Assembly: GCF_022513585.1 (NCBI RefSeq)
Contig: NZ_JAKWBF010000005.1
Location: 124,001-188,000, forward strand
DNA from: Gordonia gummivorans
Lineage (GTDB): Bacteria; Actinomycetota; Actinomycetes; Mycobacteriales; Mycobacteriaceae
Direction of reading: 5' to 3'
DNA: 64,000 nucleotides
Shown here: positions 9,796 through 18,056 of the stretch, one piece after another
Layout: each line of letters opens with the position of its first letter
Numbering within the stretch: position 1 is the stretch's first letter
Notes under the pieces: generated by a model
The model's database searches: none
What the model saw: only the letters and a program-made list of their open reading frames with translations
What the model was told of the DNA's origin: nothing
Made by a program: the position numbers and the translations under genes

Positions 9796-11226
9796 ATGCC
9801 GACGCGATACCTGACCGCGGACCAGATCCGGGCGGCCGAGCGGGTCACCGGGGACCTGCTGACCAGTGGCACATTGATGCGCCGTGCGTCGGCGGGTGTC
9901 GCGCATGTGGTGGCGGGCGAACTCGACCGCATGGGCGGCTGTTATGGCCGGCGCGTCGGCATTGTTGTCGGCGCAGGCGACAACGGTGGCGACGCACTGT
10001 ATGCGGGATCGTTCTTGGCGCGGCGTGGAGTGGCTTGCACGGCAGTGCTTCTCGCGCCCGACAAGGCCCATGCCGGTGGGCTTGCAGCGTTCCGGCGGGC
10101 CGGCGGGCGGGTGGTCGACGCGTTGTCGCGCGACCTCGATGTGGTGATCGACGGCGTCGTCGGCATCGGTGGTCGAGGGCCGTTGCGTGCCAACGCCGTT
10201 GAAGCGTTTGCGGCGGTTGGTTCGCAGGCAACGACGGTGGCCGTCGACCTGCCGTCGGGCGTCGACGCCGACACCGGCGAGGTGCACGACCCCGCCGTGC
10301 GTGCGGACATCACCGTGACGTTCGGCGTTGTACGGAACGCGCATCTGTTGGCGGCGACGCAGTGCGGGCGGGTCGAGGTCATCGACATCGGCATCGCCGC
10401 AGGTGCCGGCGATGGGGCCGGCCTGTGGTCGTTGTCGGATGACGAGGTCGGTTCTGCGTGGCCGGTTCCCGGGCCGGCCGACGACAAATACACCCAAGGC
10501 GTGGTCGGGATCATCGCCGGTTCGCACCGCTATCCTGGCGCGGCGATCCTCTGCAGCGGCGCCGCGGTGACCGCGACGTCGGGCATGACCCGGTATGTCG
10601 GGTCGGCGCACGCGGAGGTGGTGTCGCATTTCCCGGAGGTCGTCGCGGCGCCGGAACTCGCCGACGCCGGACGTGTCCAGGCATGGGTGATCGGGCCCGG
10701 CGGGGGTACCGATGATGCTGCGCTCGAGGTGTTGCGTGAGGTGTTGGCCACCAATTTGCCGGTGCTTGTCGACGCGGACGGGTTGACGCTGGTCGCCGGG
10801 CATCCGGAACTGGTGGAGGGACGCGACGCGCCTACGTTGCTGACCCCGCATGCGGGTGAGTTCGCACGGCTCGCGGGTTCGGAAGTGGGCTCGGATCGGC
10901 TCGCCGCAGTCACCGATCTCGCTCGACGCTGGGGTGTGACCGTGCTGCTGAAGGGTCGGATCACGCTGGTCGCCGACCGGGATGGCGGCGTGGCCGGCAA
11001 CGACGCCGGCGCTTCGTGGGCAGCGACTGCGGGCGCGGGCGACGTGTTGTCCGGGATCGCCGGTGCGTTGCTGGCTGCAGGTCTCGATCCGCAGCTGGCC
11101 GGAGCGTGCGCGGCCCGCGTGCATGCCCGCGCCGCACAGCTGGCAAGCCGAGGAGCGCCGATCGGGGCGTCGAACCTGCTCGCCGCGGTACGACCGGCGA
11201 TCCGGGAGTTGCTCGGTACGGATTGA
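9796..11226 (+). CDS. nnr: bifunctional NAD(P)H-hydrate epimerase / ADP-dependent dehydratase
   Basis: 476-residue fusion that repairs hydrated NAD(P)H. The N-terminal YjeF epimerase part carries VVGAGDNGGDALYAG (about residues 55-70) and VDLPSGVDADTGEVHD. The C-terminal ribokinase-like dehydratase part carries GPGGGTDDAAL, LTPHAGEFARL and ATAGAGDVLSGIAGALLAAG. Both halves look complete. It starts 21 bp after glmS, as in the M. tuberculosis neighbourhood. Confidence 0.95.
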   Translation: MPTRYLTADQIRAAERVTGDLLTSGTLMRRASAGVAHVVAGELDRMGGCYGRRVGIVVGAGDNGGDALYAGSFLARRGVACTAVLLAPDKAHAGGLAAFRRAGGRVVDALSRDLDVVIDGVVGIGGRGPLRANAVEAFAAVGSQATTVAVDLPSGVDADTGEVHDPAVRADITVTFGVVRNAHLLAATQCGRVEVIDIGIAAGAGDGAGLWSLSDDEVGSAWPVPGPADDKYTQGVVGIIAGSHRYPGAAILCSGAAVTATSGMTRYVGSAHAEVVSHFPEVVAAPELADAGRVQAWVIGPGGGTDDAALEVLREVLATNLPVLVDADGLTLVAGHPELVEGRDAPTLLTPHAGEFARLAGSEVGSDRLAAVTDLARRWGVTVLLKGRITLVADRDGGVAGNDAGASWAATAGAGDVLSGIAGALLAAGLDPQLAGACAARVHARAAQLASRGAPIGASNLLAAVRPAIRELLGTD

Positions 11227-11245
11227 CCGCCACACTCCGGAGTGC

Positions 11246-11680
11246 TCAGAGCACGACGAGCAGCACGCCCGCGGTGAACAGCACGCCGAAGGCGACGAGG
11301 GTGGTTGCGGCTCCTACTTCGGTGGAACTGGGTTGGCGCGACCCGGGTTGGCAGCATTGGCACACCGCAATGCTCAGGGCGGCCACGGACACCACACACC
11401 CGATCACGGTGGTGATCACGCCACCGCTGGCCACGGCCCGGAAGCGGTCGTATTGTGCCTGTTCAGCTGGAGTCATGGACCAGTCCGGTGCGGTGAGTGC
11501 GGCGCCGGCATCGACCAGGTACGCCAGTAGTCCACCGCCGGCAGCCAGCGCCAGACCGAGAATCGTCACGGCGATGGCCACCCACGTGACGGTCAGGTGA
11601 GTTCGCGTGGAGAGCAGGCGGAATCCGGGCGGGCGAACGGGCGAGGACACGCGTGGGTAGGCGTCACTGCTGGGATGCAT
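11246..11680 (-). CDS. membrane protein with three predicted transmembrane segments
   Basis: About 144 residues from the ATG at 11680 (the frame is open to 11707). Hydrophobic segments appear at LTVTWVAIAVTILGLALAAG, GGVITTVIGCVVSVAALSIA and AATTLVAFGVLFTAGVLLVVL (the last quoted over its length limit only in part), so it is an integral membrane protein. A short Cys-containing patch (VCQCCQPGSRQ) follows segment two. It converges with nnr and is divergent from alr. A perfect palindrome CACTCCGGAGTG lies just after nnr in the 19-bp gap. Function unknown. Confidence 0.65.
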   Translation of the reverse strand: MHPSSDAYPRVSSPVRPPGFRLLSTRTHLTVTWVAIAVTILGLALAAGGGLLAYLVDAGAALTAPDWSMTPAEQAQYDRFRAVASGGVITTVIGCVVSVAALSIAVCQCCQPGSRQPSSTEVGAATTLVAFGVLFTAGVLLVVL

Positions 11681-11896
11681 GCATCCATTGGACATTGCCG
11701 CACGCATCCGGCGAATCGGTAGATCTACTCATCCCTCCCACCGGGCCGCAACTTTCGGACGGTGGTGGGCCGCGCAAACATCGATCGAAAGAATGTTTGA
11801 ATTCCGTCGAGTTTCCCGATCCTTGTCCGCGCGGCACTGTGAACTCCGGCGAACGCATTGAAGAGCACTCGCCGACATCTGGGACAATGGTCGGCG

Positions 11897-13048
11897 ATGA
11901 CTTCATCTGCCCTGGCTGCGACCGTCGACCTCGACGCGATCGCTCACAACGTCACTGTCCTGCGCCAGACGTCTGGCACCGACGTATTGGCGGTGGTGAA
12001 GGCCGACGCGTACGGCCACGGTGCGGTCCCGGTCGCACGGGCAGCTCTGGCGGCGGGCGCGGCCGAGCTCGGCGTCGCCCATATCGACGAGGCACTCGCG
12101 CTGCGCGCTGCCGGGATCGACGCCCACATCACCTCGTGGCTCCACACGCCGGGTGCCGATTTTGCCGGCGCGATCGACGCGGGGATCGACATCGCGCTGT
12201 CGTCACGGCGCCAGCTCGACGCGGTGATTGCCGCGGCACGAGAGTCGGGGCGGGCGGCGACCGTCACGGCCAAGGTCGACACCGGACTCAACCGCAGCGG
12301 CGTCGCTTCCGACGAGTGGGACGACTTCGCCGTCGCCCTGGCGAAGGCCGACGCCGAAGGTGCGGTCGCACTGCGAGCCGCGATGTGTCATCTCGTGCGC
12401 GGCGATGAGCCCGATCACCTGCTCAACTCGGAGCAAGCCTCGCGTCTCGATGCCGCGGTGGCCGATCTGCGCCGGCTCGGAGCAGGTCCCGAAGTTGTCC
12501 ATATCGCGAATTCACCTGCGGCGCTGACACGTCCGGACCTCGCGCGCGACCTGGTGCGGCCCGGTATCGCTCTGTACGGCCGAACGCCGGTGCCCGAGCG
12601 TGGCGAGTTCGGTCTCATCCCGGCGATGACCGTGTCGGCGGAGATCGCGCTGGTCAAGAACGTTGCTGCGGGGCAAGGGGTCTCGTACAGCCATACATGG
12701 ATTGCGCCGCGCGACACCGTGGTTGCGGTGGTGCCCGTCGGATACGCCGACGGCGTGCCGCGGCTCTTGTCCGGAAGACTGCGGGTGCGGATCGGGGAGC
12801 GCGACTTCGCCGGCGTCGGTCGGGTGTGCATGGACCAGTTCGTCATCGACCTCGGACCCGACGGTGGCGGCGTCGCCGAGGGTGACCGCGCCGAGTTGTT
12901 CGGGACCGGTGCCGGTGGCGGTCCCACAGCCAGGGAGTGGGCCGATGCCATCGGGACCATCGACTACGAAATCGTGTCCCGCATCGGTAACCGCGTGAAC
13001 CGGGTGTACGTGGGCGGCCCGAAACAGGCGGAACAGGTGGGGCAGTGA
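11897..13048 (+). CDS. alr: alanine racemase
   Basis: 383-residue PLP enzyme that makes D-alanine for peptidoglycan. AVVKADAYGHG gives the PLP lysine at residue 35, and YSHTW, then RVCMDQFVIDLG late in the barrel-to-C-terminal domain, match the family. I chose ATG 11897 over the open 11858 because the homologous N-terminus starts MTSSALAATVDLDAIAHN. A -10-like GACAAT at 11884-11889 is so close that the transcript may be leaderless. The stop overlaps the GTG of the following hydrolase. Confidence 0.95.
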   Translation: MTSSALAATVDLDAIAHNVTVLRQTSGTDVLAVVKADAYGHGAVPVARAALAAGAAELGVAHIDEALALRAAGIDAHITSWLHTPGADFAGAIDAGIDIALSSRRQLDAVIAAARESGRAATVTAKVDTGLNRSGVASDEWDDFAVALAKADAEGAVALRAAMCHLVRGDEPDHLLNSEQASRLDAAVADLRRLGAGPEVVHIANSPAALTRPDLARDLVRPGIALYGRTPVPERGEFGLIPAMTVSAEIALVKNVAAGQGVSYSHTWIAPRDTVVAVVPVGYADGVPRLLSGRLRVRIGERDFAGVGRVCMDQFVIDLGPDGGGVAEGDRAELFGTGAGGGPTAREWADAIGTIDYEIVSRIGNRVNRVYVGGPKQAEQVGQ

Positions 13049-14172
13049 CAGTGGACAATTCGCAGCGGATCGGTTGGCTGGCAGGTGTCGCCGGGGTGGC
13101 CGGCCTCGGTGGCGTCGCCGCGGCGGGTGCAGCCCGTAACCTCGCCCGTAAACGCGTGGCCGGCAAGGTGGATCCGTACGCCGACGTCGATTTCACCACT
13201 ATCTACGCCGACGCGGCGAGCACGGTGGAGACCGACGATGGTCTCGAACTCGCTGTTCGCACTGTCGATCTCGGTGGGGTGGCCGATGGTGCGACTCCCG
13301 AGTTGACCGTGATCTTTGTCCATGGATTCAGTCTGCGGATGGCATCGTGGCATTTTCAGCGTCTGCAGCTCGCCGAAGAATGGGCCGATCGGGACTACCG
13401 CCTGGTCTTCTTCGATCACCGCGGCCACGGCAAGAGCGACCCGGCACCCGACGACACCTGCACCATCGCCCAACTCGGCGACGATGTGGCAGCGGTCATC
13501 CGTGCCACCGCACCGGTGGGACATGTTGTGCTGGTCGGACATTCGATGGGTGGCATGTCTCTGATGGGACTTGCGCGCAGGCATTCGCATCTGTTCACCC
13601 ACGACGGACCGGTGGCCGGAGTGGGCCTGGTCGCGACCGCGTCGCGTGGTGTCACCGAGGCCGGCCTCGGTGAGGGATTGGGCAACCCGATCGTCGACGC
13701 GTTCCGGCTGTCGGTGCGTCGCGCGCCGCGTCTCGTACAGGCCGGGCGAGGAGTGACCCGAGCAGCGTTGGAGCCGGTGTTGGTGGCCGCGAGTTTCGGG
13801 CCAACCTTCTTCAGCCCCAAGGCTGGTCGGGCGGTGGAGAAGATGATCCAGAACACGCCGATCGACACCATCGTCAACTTCTTGAACGCGCTCGAGACGC
13901 ACGACGAGACAACCGCCCTTCCGGTCATCGCGCAGGTGCCGACGACGGTGGTCTGCGGAGACCGGGATCGGCTGACGCCGCTGGAGAATTCGGTCCGCAT
14001 GTACTCGGAGTTCGGATTGGACTCGCGCCTCGTGGTGGTCAAGGGCGCCGGGCACATGGTGCAGATGGAGCAGCCGCGTCTGGTCACCGACGCCGTCGTC
14101 GATCTCGTCGATCGTGCACGGGTGGCCCTGCCGGCGCCGCGATCGAAGTGGTGGAAGCGAATTCGCGTATGA
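13045..14172 (+). CDS. alpha/beta hydrolase with N-terminal membrane anchor
   Basis: 375 residues, GTG start overlapping the alr stop. Residues about 8-28 (IGWLAGVAGVAGLGGVAAAG) are hydrophobic and may anchor or export the protein. The catalytic core shows HGFSLRMASW (oxyanion), DHRGHGKSD, then GHSMGGMSLMG as the nucleophile elbow, and GDRDRLTP and GAGHMVQME as likely acid and His regions. It is coupled to alr and tsaE (both overlaps 4 bp). Lipase/esterase-like; the natural substrate cannot be told. Confidence 0.9.
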   Translation: MTVDNSQRIGWLAGVAGVAGLGGVAAAGAARNLARKRVAGKVDPYADVDFTTIYADAASTVETDDGLELAVRTVDLGGVADGATPELTVIFVHGFSLRMASWHFQRLQLAEEWADRDYRLVFFDHRGHGKSDPAPDDTCTIAQLGDDVAAVIRATAPVGHVVLVGHSMGGMSLMGLARRHSHLFTHDGPVAGVGLVATASRGVTEAGLGEGLGNPIVDAFRLSVRRAPRLVQAGRGVTRAALEPVLVAASFGPTFFSPKAGRAVEKMIQNTPIDTIVNFLNALETHDETTALPVIAQVPTTVVCGDRDRLTPLENSVRMYSEFGLDSRLVVVKGAGHMVQMEQPRLVTDAVVDLVDRARVALPAPRSKWWKRIRV

Positions 14173-14657
14173 CCCCCGGCAGTACGAGTCCCGACAGTAC
14201 AAGTCCCGACCGCCGGTCCAGCGGTGCACGCGCACTGCCGACCGTGACCGACACCGAGGCCTTCGGCAGCGAGATCGCCGCAGAATTGCGCGCAGGTGAT
14301 CTGGTGATCCTCGACGGGCCGCTCGGTGCCGGGAAGACCGCGCTCGCACGGGGAATCGGTGCCGGGTTGGGCGTGGTCGGCCGGGTCAGTTCGCCGACGT
14401 TCATCATCGCCCGCGAGCATCGGCCCGGGGATTCCGGCCGGCCGGGCATGGTGCACGTCGACGCCTATCGACTCGGTGGACTCGACGAACTCGATGCCCT
14501 CGACCTCGATACCGATCTCGAGGACACCGTGGTGGTGGTCGAATGGGGTGAGGGCGTCGCGGAGCGGCTCGCCGATCACCACCTGTTGGTGCGGCTGCGG
14601 CGAGACCCGGACACCGATGTGCGGCAAGTGGAATGGGAGTGGGTGACCAGTGAGTGA
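14169..14657 (+). CDS. tsaE: tRNA t6A biosynthesis ATPase TsaE
   Basis: 162 residues from ATG 14169, which overlaps the previous stop (ATGA). TsaE is the ATPase partner of TsaB/TsaD in forming N6-threonylcarbamoyladenosine at A37 of tRNA. The Walker A motif GPLGAGKTALARG is near residues 49-61 and the VHVDAYRL and VVVVEWGEG motifs follow. The N-terminal 30 residues are an extension that includes a 15-bp in-frame tandem repeat (STSPD twice, about 14180-14209). Confidence 0.95.
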   Translation: MTPGSTSPDSTSPDRRSSGARALPTVTDTEAFGSEIAAELRAGDLVILDGPLGAGKTALARGIGAGLGVVGRVSSPTFIIAREHRPGDSGRPGMVHVDAYRLGGLDELDALDLDTDLEDTVVVVEWGEGVAERLADHHLLVRLRRDPDTDVRQVEWEWVTSE

Positions 14658-15363
14658 CCACAGGGAGGCCGATGGTCTTGCTGGAACCACCGTGCTCGCC
14701 ATCGACACGGCGACCGACTCGGTGGTCACCGGAGTGGCGGTTCTGCGACCCGGCGGCACGGTCGACGTGCTGGCCGAGCATGCCGTCGCCGACCATCGGA
14801 GACATGCCGAACTGCTGACGACCTTGATGTCGGACTCACTTGACGAGTCGGGGGTCACCCGAGACCAGATCGGTGCGGTCGTCGTCGGCTGCGGGCCGGG
14901 ACCGTTCACCGGACTGCGCGTGGGCATGGCCACCGGGTCGGCCTTCGCCGACGCGCTCGGCATTCCCGCGTACGGTGTGTGCTCACTGGATGCCGTTGCA
15001 GTACAACGTGATCCGCATCAGTCGTCGGTGGTCGTGGTGACCGACGCCCGACGCCGCGAACTGTATTGGGCGCGCTACCTCGACGGCCTTCGGGTGCAGG
15101 GTCCGGAGGTGATGGCACCGTCCGCGGTCCTCGAGGCTCTCGACGGGATCGACGTCGACGTGGCATTCGGCTCGCCCGCCCACGCCGAACTGATCGGGTT
15201 GCCTGTGGGTTCGGTGCGGGTGCCGTCGGTGGCCGGGCTGGTGCAGACCGCGGCCGACGCCATCTGGTCGTCCACACCGCCGGAGCCGCTGGTGCCGCTC
15301 TACCTGCGTCGCCCGGACGCCGTGGAACGCAAGGTGTCCCAGGCGAACAAGGTCGGTTCATGA
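14650..15363 (+). CDS. tsaB: tRNA t6A biosynthesis protein TsaB
   Basis: 237 residues, GTG start inside the end of tsaE (8-bp overlap). TsaB is the inactive Kae1/TsaD paralogue that scaffolds the complex. [16 protein letters not shown] and [17 protein letters not shown] are the characteristic ASKHA-fold motifs. Length fits the family. The stop overlaps the start of rimI. Confidence 0.95.
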   Translation: MSDHREADGLAGTTVLAIDTATDSVVTGVAVLRPGGTVDVLAEHAVADHRRHAELLTTLMSDSLDESGVTRDQIGAVVVGCGPGPFTGLRVGMATGSAFADALGIPAYGVCSLDAVAVQRDPHQSSVVVVTDARRRELYWARYLDGLRVQGPEVMAPSAVLEALDGIDVDVAFGSPAHAELIGLPVGSVRVPSVAGLVQTAADAIWSSTPPEPLVPLYLRRPDAVERKVSQANKVGS

Positions 15364-15869
15364 CCGCCCCGGAAGCGATCATCGACGGACTCACCTATGC
15401 CGACATTCCGCGCTGCGCGGCGCTGGAGAAGCAGATGTTCGCCGAGGACTCACCCTGGCCGGCAACGGCATTCCGAGCCGAGCTGAATGCGCCGTACAAC
15501 ACCTACTTCGCCGCGCGCGAGGAGGTCGGCGGGGAGGTCGTCGGGTACGCGGGGATTTCCACCCTCGGCGGGTCCGGCGAGTACGAGTGCGAGATCCACA
15601 CGATCGCCGTGGCACCGGAACGACGCGGGACCGGGTTGGGCCGGGCATTGCTGCAGGCGATGCTGGTGGTCGCCGACGCCTGCGACGCGCCGGTGTACCT
15701 CGAGGTGCGGACCGACAACGACGTCGCCATCACGATGTACTCGCGCCACGGCTTCGCCACGTCGGGTATCCGCCGCAACTACTATCAGCCGTCCGGAGCG
15801 GACGCGTACACGATGATTCGTCCGCCGGTATCCGGCCGGCCGCTCGATCCGGAGGAGGGACCCGCATGA
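15360..15869 (+). CDS. rimI: ribosomal-protein-alanine N-acetyltransferase, GNAT family
   Basis: 169 residues from ATG 15360, overlapping the tsaB stop. GNAT acetyl-CoA binding motif A is seen as [20 protein letters not shown] (about residues 82-101), followed by [20 protein letters not shown], the usual RimI motif B/C region. RimI-like proteins acetylate N-termini such as that of ribosomal protein S18; in actinobacteria the gene regularly lies between tsaB and tsaD. The stop overlaps the tsaD ATG. Confidence 0.93.
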   Translation: MTAPEAIIDGLTYADIPRCAALEKQMFAEDSPWPATAFRAELNAPYNTYFAAREEVGGEVVGYAGISTLGGSGEYECEIHTIAVAPERRGTGLGRALLQAMLVVADACDAPVYLEVRTDNDVAITMYSRHGFATSGIRRNYYQPSGADAYTMIRPPVSGRPLDPEEGPA

Positions 15870-16960
15870 GCGCCGACCGTGAACTGATCGACCGCGGACT
15901 GATCGACCGCGGACTGATCGTGATGGGCGTCGAGAGTTCCTGCGACGAAACGGGTGTCGGGATCGTGCGGTGGACCCCGGCCGACGGTGAAGCGCCCGGC
16001 CACGCCACGCTACTCGCCGACGAAGTGGCCTCCAGCGTCGACGAGCACGCGCGGTTCGGTGGTGTGGTCCCGGAGATCGCGTCGCGGGCGCACCTCGAAG
16101 CGATCGTGCCGACGATGCAACGGGCAAGGGAGGCAGCAGGTATCGACCGCCCGGATGCGATCGCGGTGACGATCGGCCCGGGGCTGGCGGGTGCGCTGCT
16201 CGTGGGAGTGGCCGCAGCCAAGGCGTATGCACTGGCATGGGATGTGCCGCTCTACGCGATGAATCACCTCGGGGGTCACGTCGCGGTGGACACCCTCGAG
16301 CACGGACCGATGCCCGAATGCGTTGCGCTGCTGGTCTCCGGCGGACATACCCACCTGCTTCACGTCACCGATCTCGGCAAGCCGATCGTCGAACTCGGTA
16401 CAACGGTCGACGACGCGGCGGGGGAGGCATTCGACAAGGTCGCCCGCCTGCTCGGCCTCGGTTTCCCGGGCGGCCCGGCGCTCGATCTCGCTGCGCGCGA
16501 GGGTGATCCACGTGCGATCGACTTCCCCCGCGGCATGACCGGCCCTCGCGACGCGCGGTACGACTTCTCGTTCAGCGGCCTCAAGACCGCGGTCGCGCGT
16601 TACGTCGAGAAATGCGATCGAGACGGGGTTGCGCGTCCGGTCGCCGACATCGCCGCATCGTTCCAGGAGGCCGTGGCCGACGTGCTCACCATGAAGGCGA
16701 TTCGTGCGTGCACCGATCTCGGCGTCGAGACACTGGTCCTCGGCGGCGGCGCCACGGCCAACTCGCGCATCCGCTCGCTCGCGCAGGAGCGCTGCACCGC
16801 GGCCGGCATCACGCTGAGGGTGCCCAAGCCGCGCCTGTGCACCGACAACGGCGTCATGATCGCGACGCTCGGCGCCCATGTCATCGCCGGTGGCGCACAA
16901 CCGTCGCCACTCACCGTCGCCACCGACCCGGGATTGTCGGTTCAGCTCAGTCAGCTCTGA
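15866..16960 (+). CDS. tsaD: tRNA N6-adenosine threonylcarbamoyltransferase TsaD
   Basis: 364 residues, catalytic subunit of t6A synthesis. [11 protein letters not shown] is the typical start motif, here at residue 20; [10 protein letters not shown] supplies the metal-binding His pair, and [13 protein letters not shown] and CTDNGVMIA are the late signatures. I keep the ATG at 15866 because GGAGGAGGGA precedes it and it overlaps the rimI stop. This adds a 19-residue leader made of a 15-bp DNA tandem repeat (LIDRG units). An alternative start at 15923 would give the usual length. Confidence 0.95.
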   Translation: MSADRELIDRGLIDRGLIVMGVESSCDETGVGIVRWTPADGEAPGHATLLADEVASSVDEHARFGGVVPEIASRAHLEAIVPTMQRAREAAGIDRPDAIAVTIGPGLAGALLVGVAAAKAYALAWDVPLYAMNHLGGHVAVDTLEHGPMPECVALLVSGGHTHLLHVTDLGKPIVELGTTVDDAAGEAFDKVARLLGLGFPGGPALDLAAREGDPRAIDFPRGMTGPRDARYDFSFSGLKTAVARYVEKCDRDGVARPVADIAASFQEAVADVLTMKAIRACTDLGVETLVLGGGATANSRIRSLAQERCTAAGITLRVPKPRLCTDNGVMIATLGAHVIAGGAQPSPLTVATDPGLSVQLSQL

Positions 16961-16985
16961 TCTCCGTGCGCGCGTCGCTTCGGGG

Positions 16986-17018
16986 TTGACACGCGGCCTC
17001 GCTAGAACGATCATTCTA
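16986..17018 (+). promoter_or_regulatory. promoter with TetR-type palindrome over the -10 region
   Basis: A perfect TTGACA at 16986-16991 is followed at 17-bp spacing by GATCAT (17009-17014). The -10 lies inside the 16-bp near-perfect palindrome TAGAACGATCATTCTA (17003-17018, one mismatched pair), which has the look of a TetR-family operator. It drives the SnoaL-like gene at 17056. No TetR gene is adjacent, so a distant repressor is implied. Confidence 0.6.
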
Positions 17019-17055
17019 GGTACGTGACCAGGTAAACCACCCGGAGGTGGCAATC

Positions 17056-17538
17056 ATGTGGATTGCGCTGATCGTCGGAATCGTCATCGGATTGGCAGTC
17101 GCCATGTCAGCTCGCAGGCTGCTGCTGTGGGCGTTGGCGCGCAAACTCCGACACGGAGTGGCCTGCCTCGCCCAGGGTGACATTGGTCCGCTGGCGGCCG
17201 GGTATCACGAGGATGCGGTGCTCTACTTCCATGAGGGTGACCACCGCTGGCGCGGCCGTTACGAGGGCAGGGCTGCCATCGAGGGATTCTTGCTCGACTT
17301 CGTGGACGCCGGCCTCGCCGGAGACATCTGCTCCATCGTCGTCGGCGGTGCGCCGTGGTCGATGACCATCGCCATCAGATTCGACGACGCGGCGGTCCTC
17401 GACGGCGAGCAGATCTACACCAACCGTTCCGTACTGTGGGCGCGGGCACGCTGGGGCAAGATCGTCGAGCAGCGTGATTTCTACGAAGACAGCCAGCGTC
17501 TGATCGAACTGGACCGGCGGCTACCCGTTGGTGGCTGA
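17056..17538 (+). CDS. membrane-anchored SnoaL/NTF2-like protein
   Basis: 160 residues from ATG 17056, eight bases after GGAGG; the in-frame GTG at 17047 would overlap the ribosome site. Residues 1-20 (MWIALIVGIVIGLAVAMSAR) form a membrane segment. The rest has the pattern of a SnoaL/NTF2-like cone fold (ARKLRHGVACLAQGD, YHEDAVLYFHEGDH, GRAAIEGFLLDFVDAG). Its role may be as a small enzyme or ligand-binding protein. It overlaps the end of the convergent marR gene by 18 bp and is under a TetR-like operator. Confidence 0.75.
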   Translation: MWIALIVGIVIGLAVAMSARRLLLWALARKLRHGVACLAQGDIGPLAAGYHEDAVLYFHEGDHRWRGRYEGRAAIEGFLLDFVDAGLAGDICSIVVGGAPWSMTIAIRFDDAAVLDGEQIYTNRSVLWARARWGKIVEQRDFYEDSQRLIELDRRLPVGG

Positions 17539-17958
17539 CCGGCCTGACGCCGCGGCCCGGATCATCTGAGGACATCCGCCGGACAGGTCGGCGAGGATCG
17601 CTCGCTGGGTGGGACGCGCTGCGCAGTAGCGTGTTTCGCCTTCGGCGGTCAGTTCGGCGAAGACGGATCGACGATCGTTGGCGCACATGCTGCGCTCCAC
17701 CAATCCGTCCTTCTCCAAGCGGGCCACCACACGCGACAGTGCGCTCTGGCTGAGGTGGACGTTGTCGGCGAGGTCGCTCATCCGGCGCTTGTGATCGCTT
17801 GCGGCCCAGAGTAGTTCGAGGACTTCGAATTCGCTCGAAGTCAATCCGTGCCCCGCCTGAAGCTCTCGATCGAGGGCGCACAGCACGCGGTGGTAGCTCA
17901 CGGAGAGGTCATGCCAGGCCGCCGCGAGATCGTCGTGCGTGGCAGCGTCCTTGCTCAT
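17521..17958 (-). CDS. MarR-family transcriptional regulator
   Basis: 145 residues from the ATG at 17958. The winged-helix segment runs through LTSSEFEVLELLWAASDHKRRMSDLADNVHLSQSALSRVVARLEKDGLVER (quoted in pieces: SEFEVLELLW, MSDLADNVHLSQSALSR, LEKDGLVER), typical of MarR. It is divergent from the MFS exporter, with a 98-bp gap holding a four-unit repeat array, so it most likely represses both itself and the exporter in response to a small ligand. Confidence 0.9.
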   Translation of the reverse strand: MSKDAATHDDLAAAWHDLSVSYHRVLCALDRELQAGHGLTSSEFEVLELLWAASDHKRRMSDLADNVHLSQSALSRVVARLEKDGLVERSMCANDRRSVFAELTAEGETRYCAARPTQRAILADLSGGCPQMIRAAASGRSATNG

Positions 17959-17985
17959 GGCCGCATGCTAGCGCCGTCGGACGGT

Positions 17986-18045
17986 AAATGCAACCGCAAT
18001 AAATGTGAGCGCAATTAATGTAGAAGCATCTAATGCATGTGCATA
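17986..18045. promoter_or_regulatory. four tandem 15-bp operator-like repeats between marR and MFS gene
   Basis: Four consecutive 15-bp units (17986, 18001, 18016, 18031) each carry AATG, five bases, then GCA: AAATGCAACCGCAAT, AAATGTGAGCGCAAT, TAATGTAGAAGCATC, TAATGCATGTGCATA. Each unit is itself an imperfect dyad; the last contains ATGCA-TG-TGCAT. The regular spacing suggests cooperative binding, probably by the adjacent MarR protein. Confidence 0.55.
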
Positions 18046-18056
18046 TAGTTTCCTGC

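Noticed and set aside
7906..11235. 1109-codon open frame on the minus strand opposite glmS and nnr
   Set aside because: It is antisense to two clear conserved genes, its product is Arg/Gly/His-rich and matches no family. Long shadow frames are normal at this GC content.
18003..18018. lac-operator-like TGTGAGCGCAATTA before the MFS gene
   Set aside because: It is better explained as part of the four-unit 15-bp array; no LacI-type gene is adjacent.
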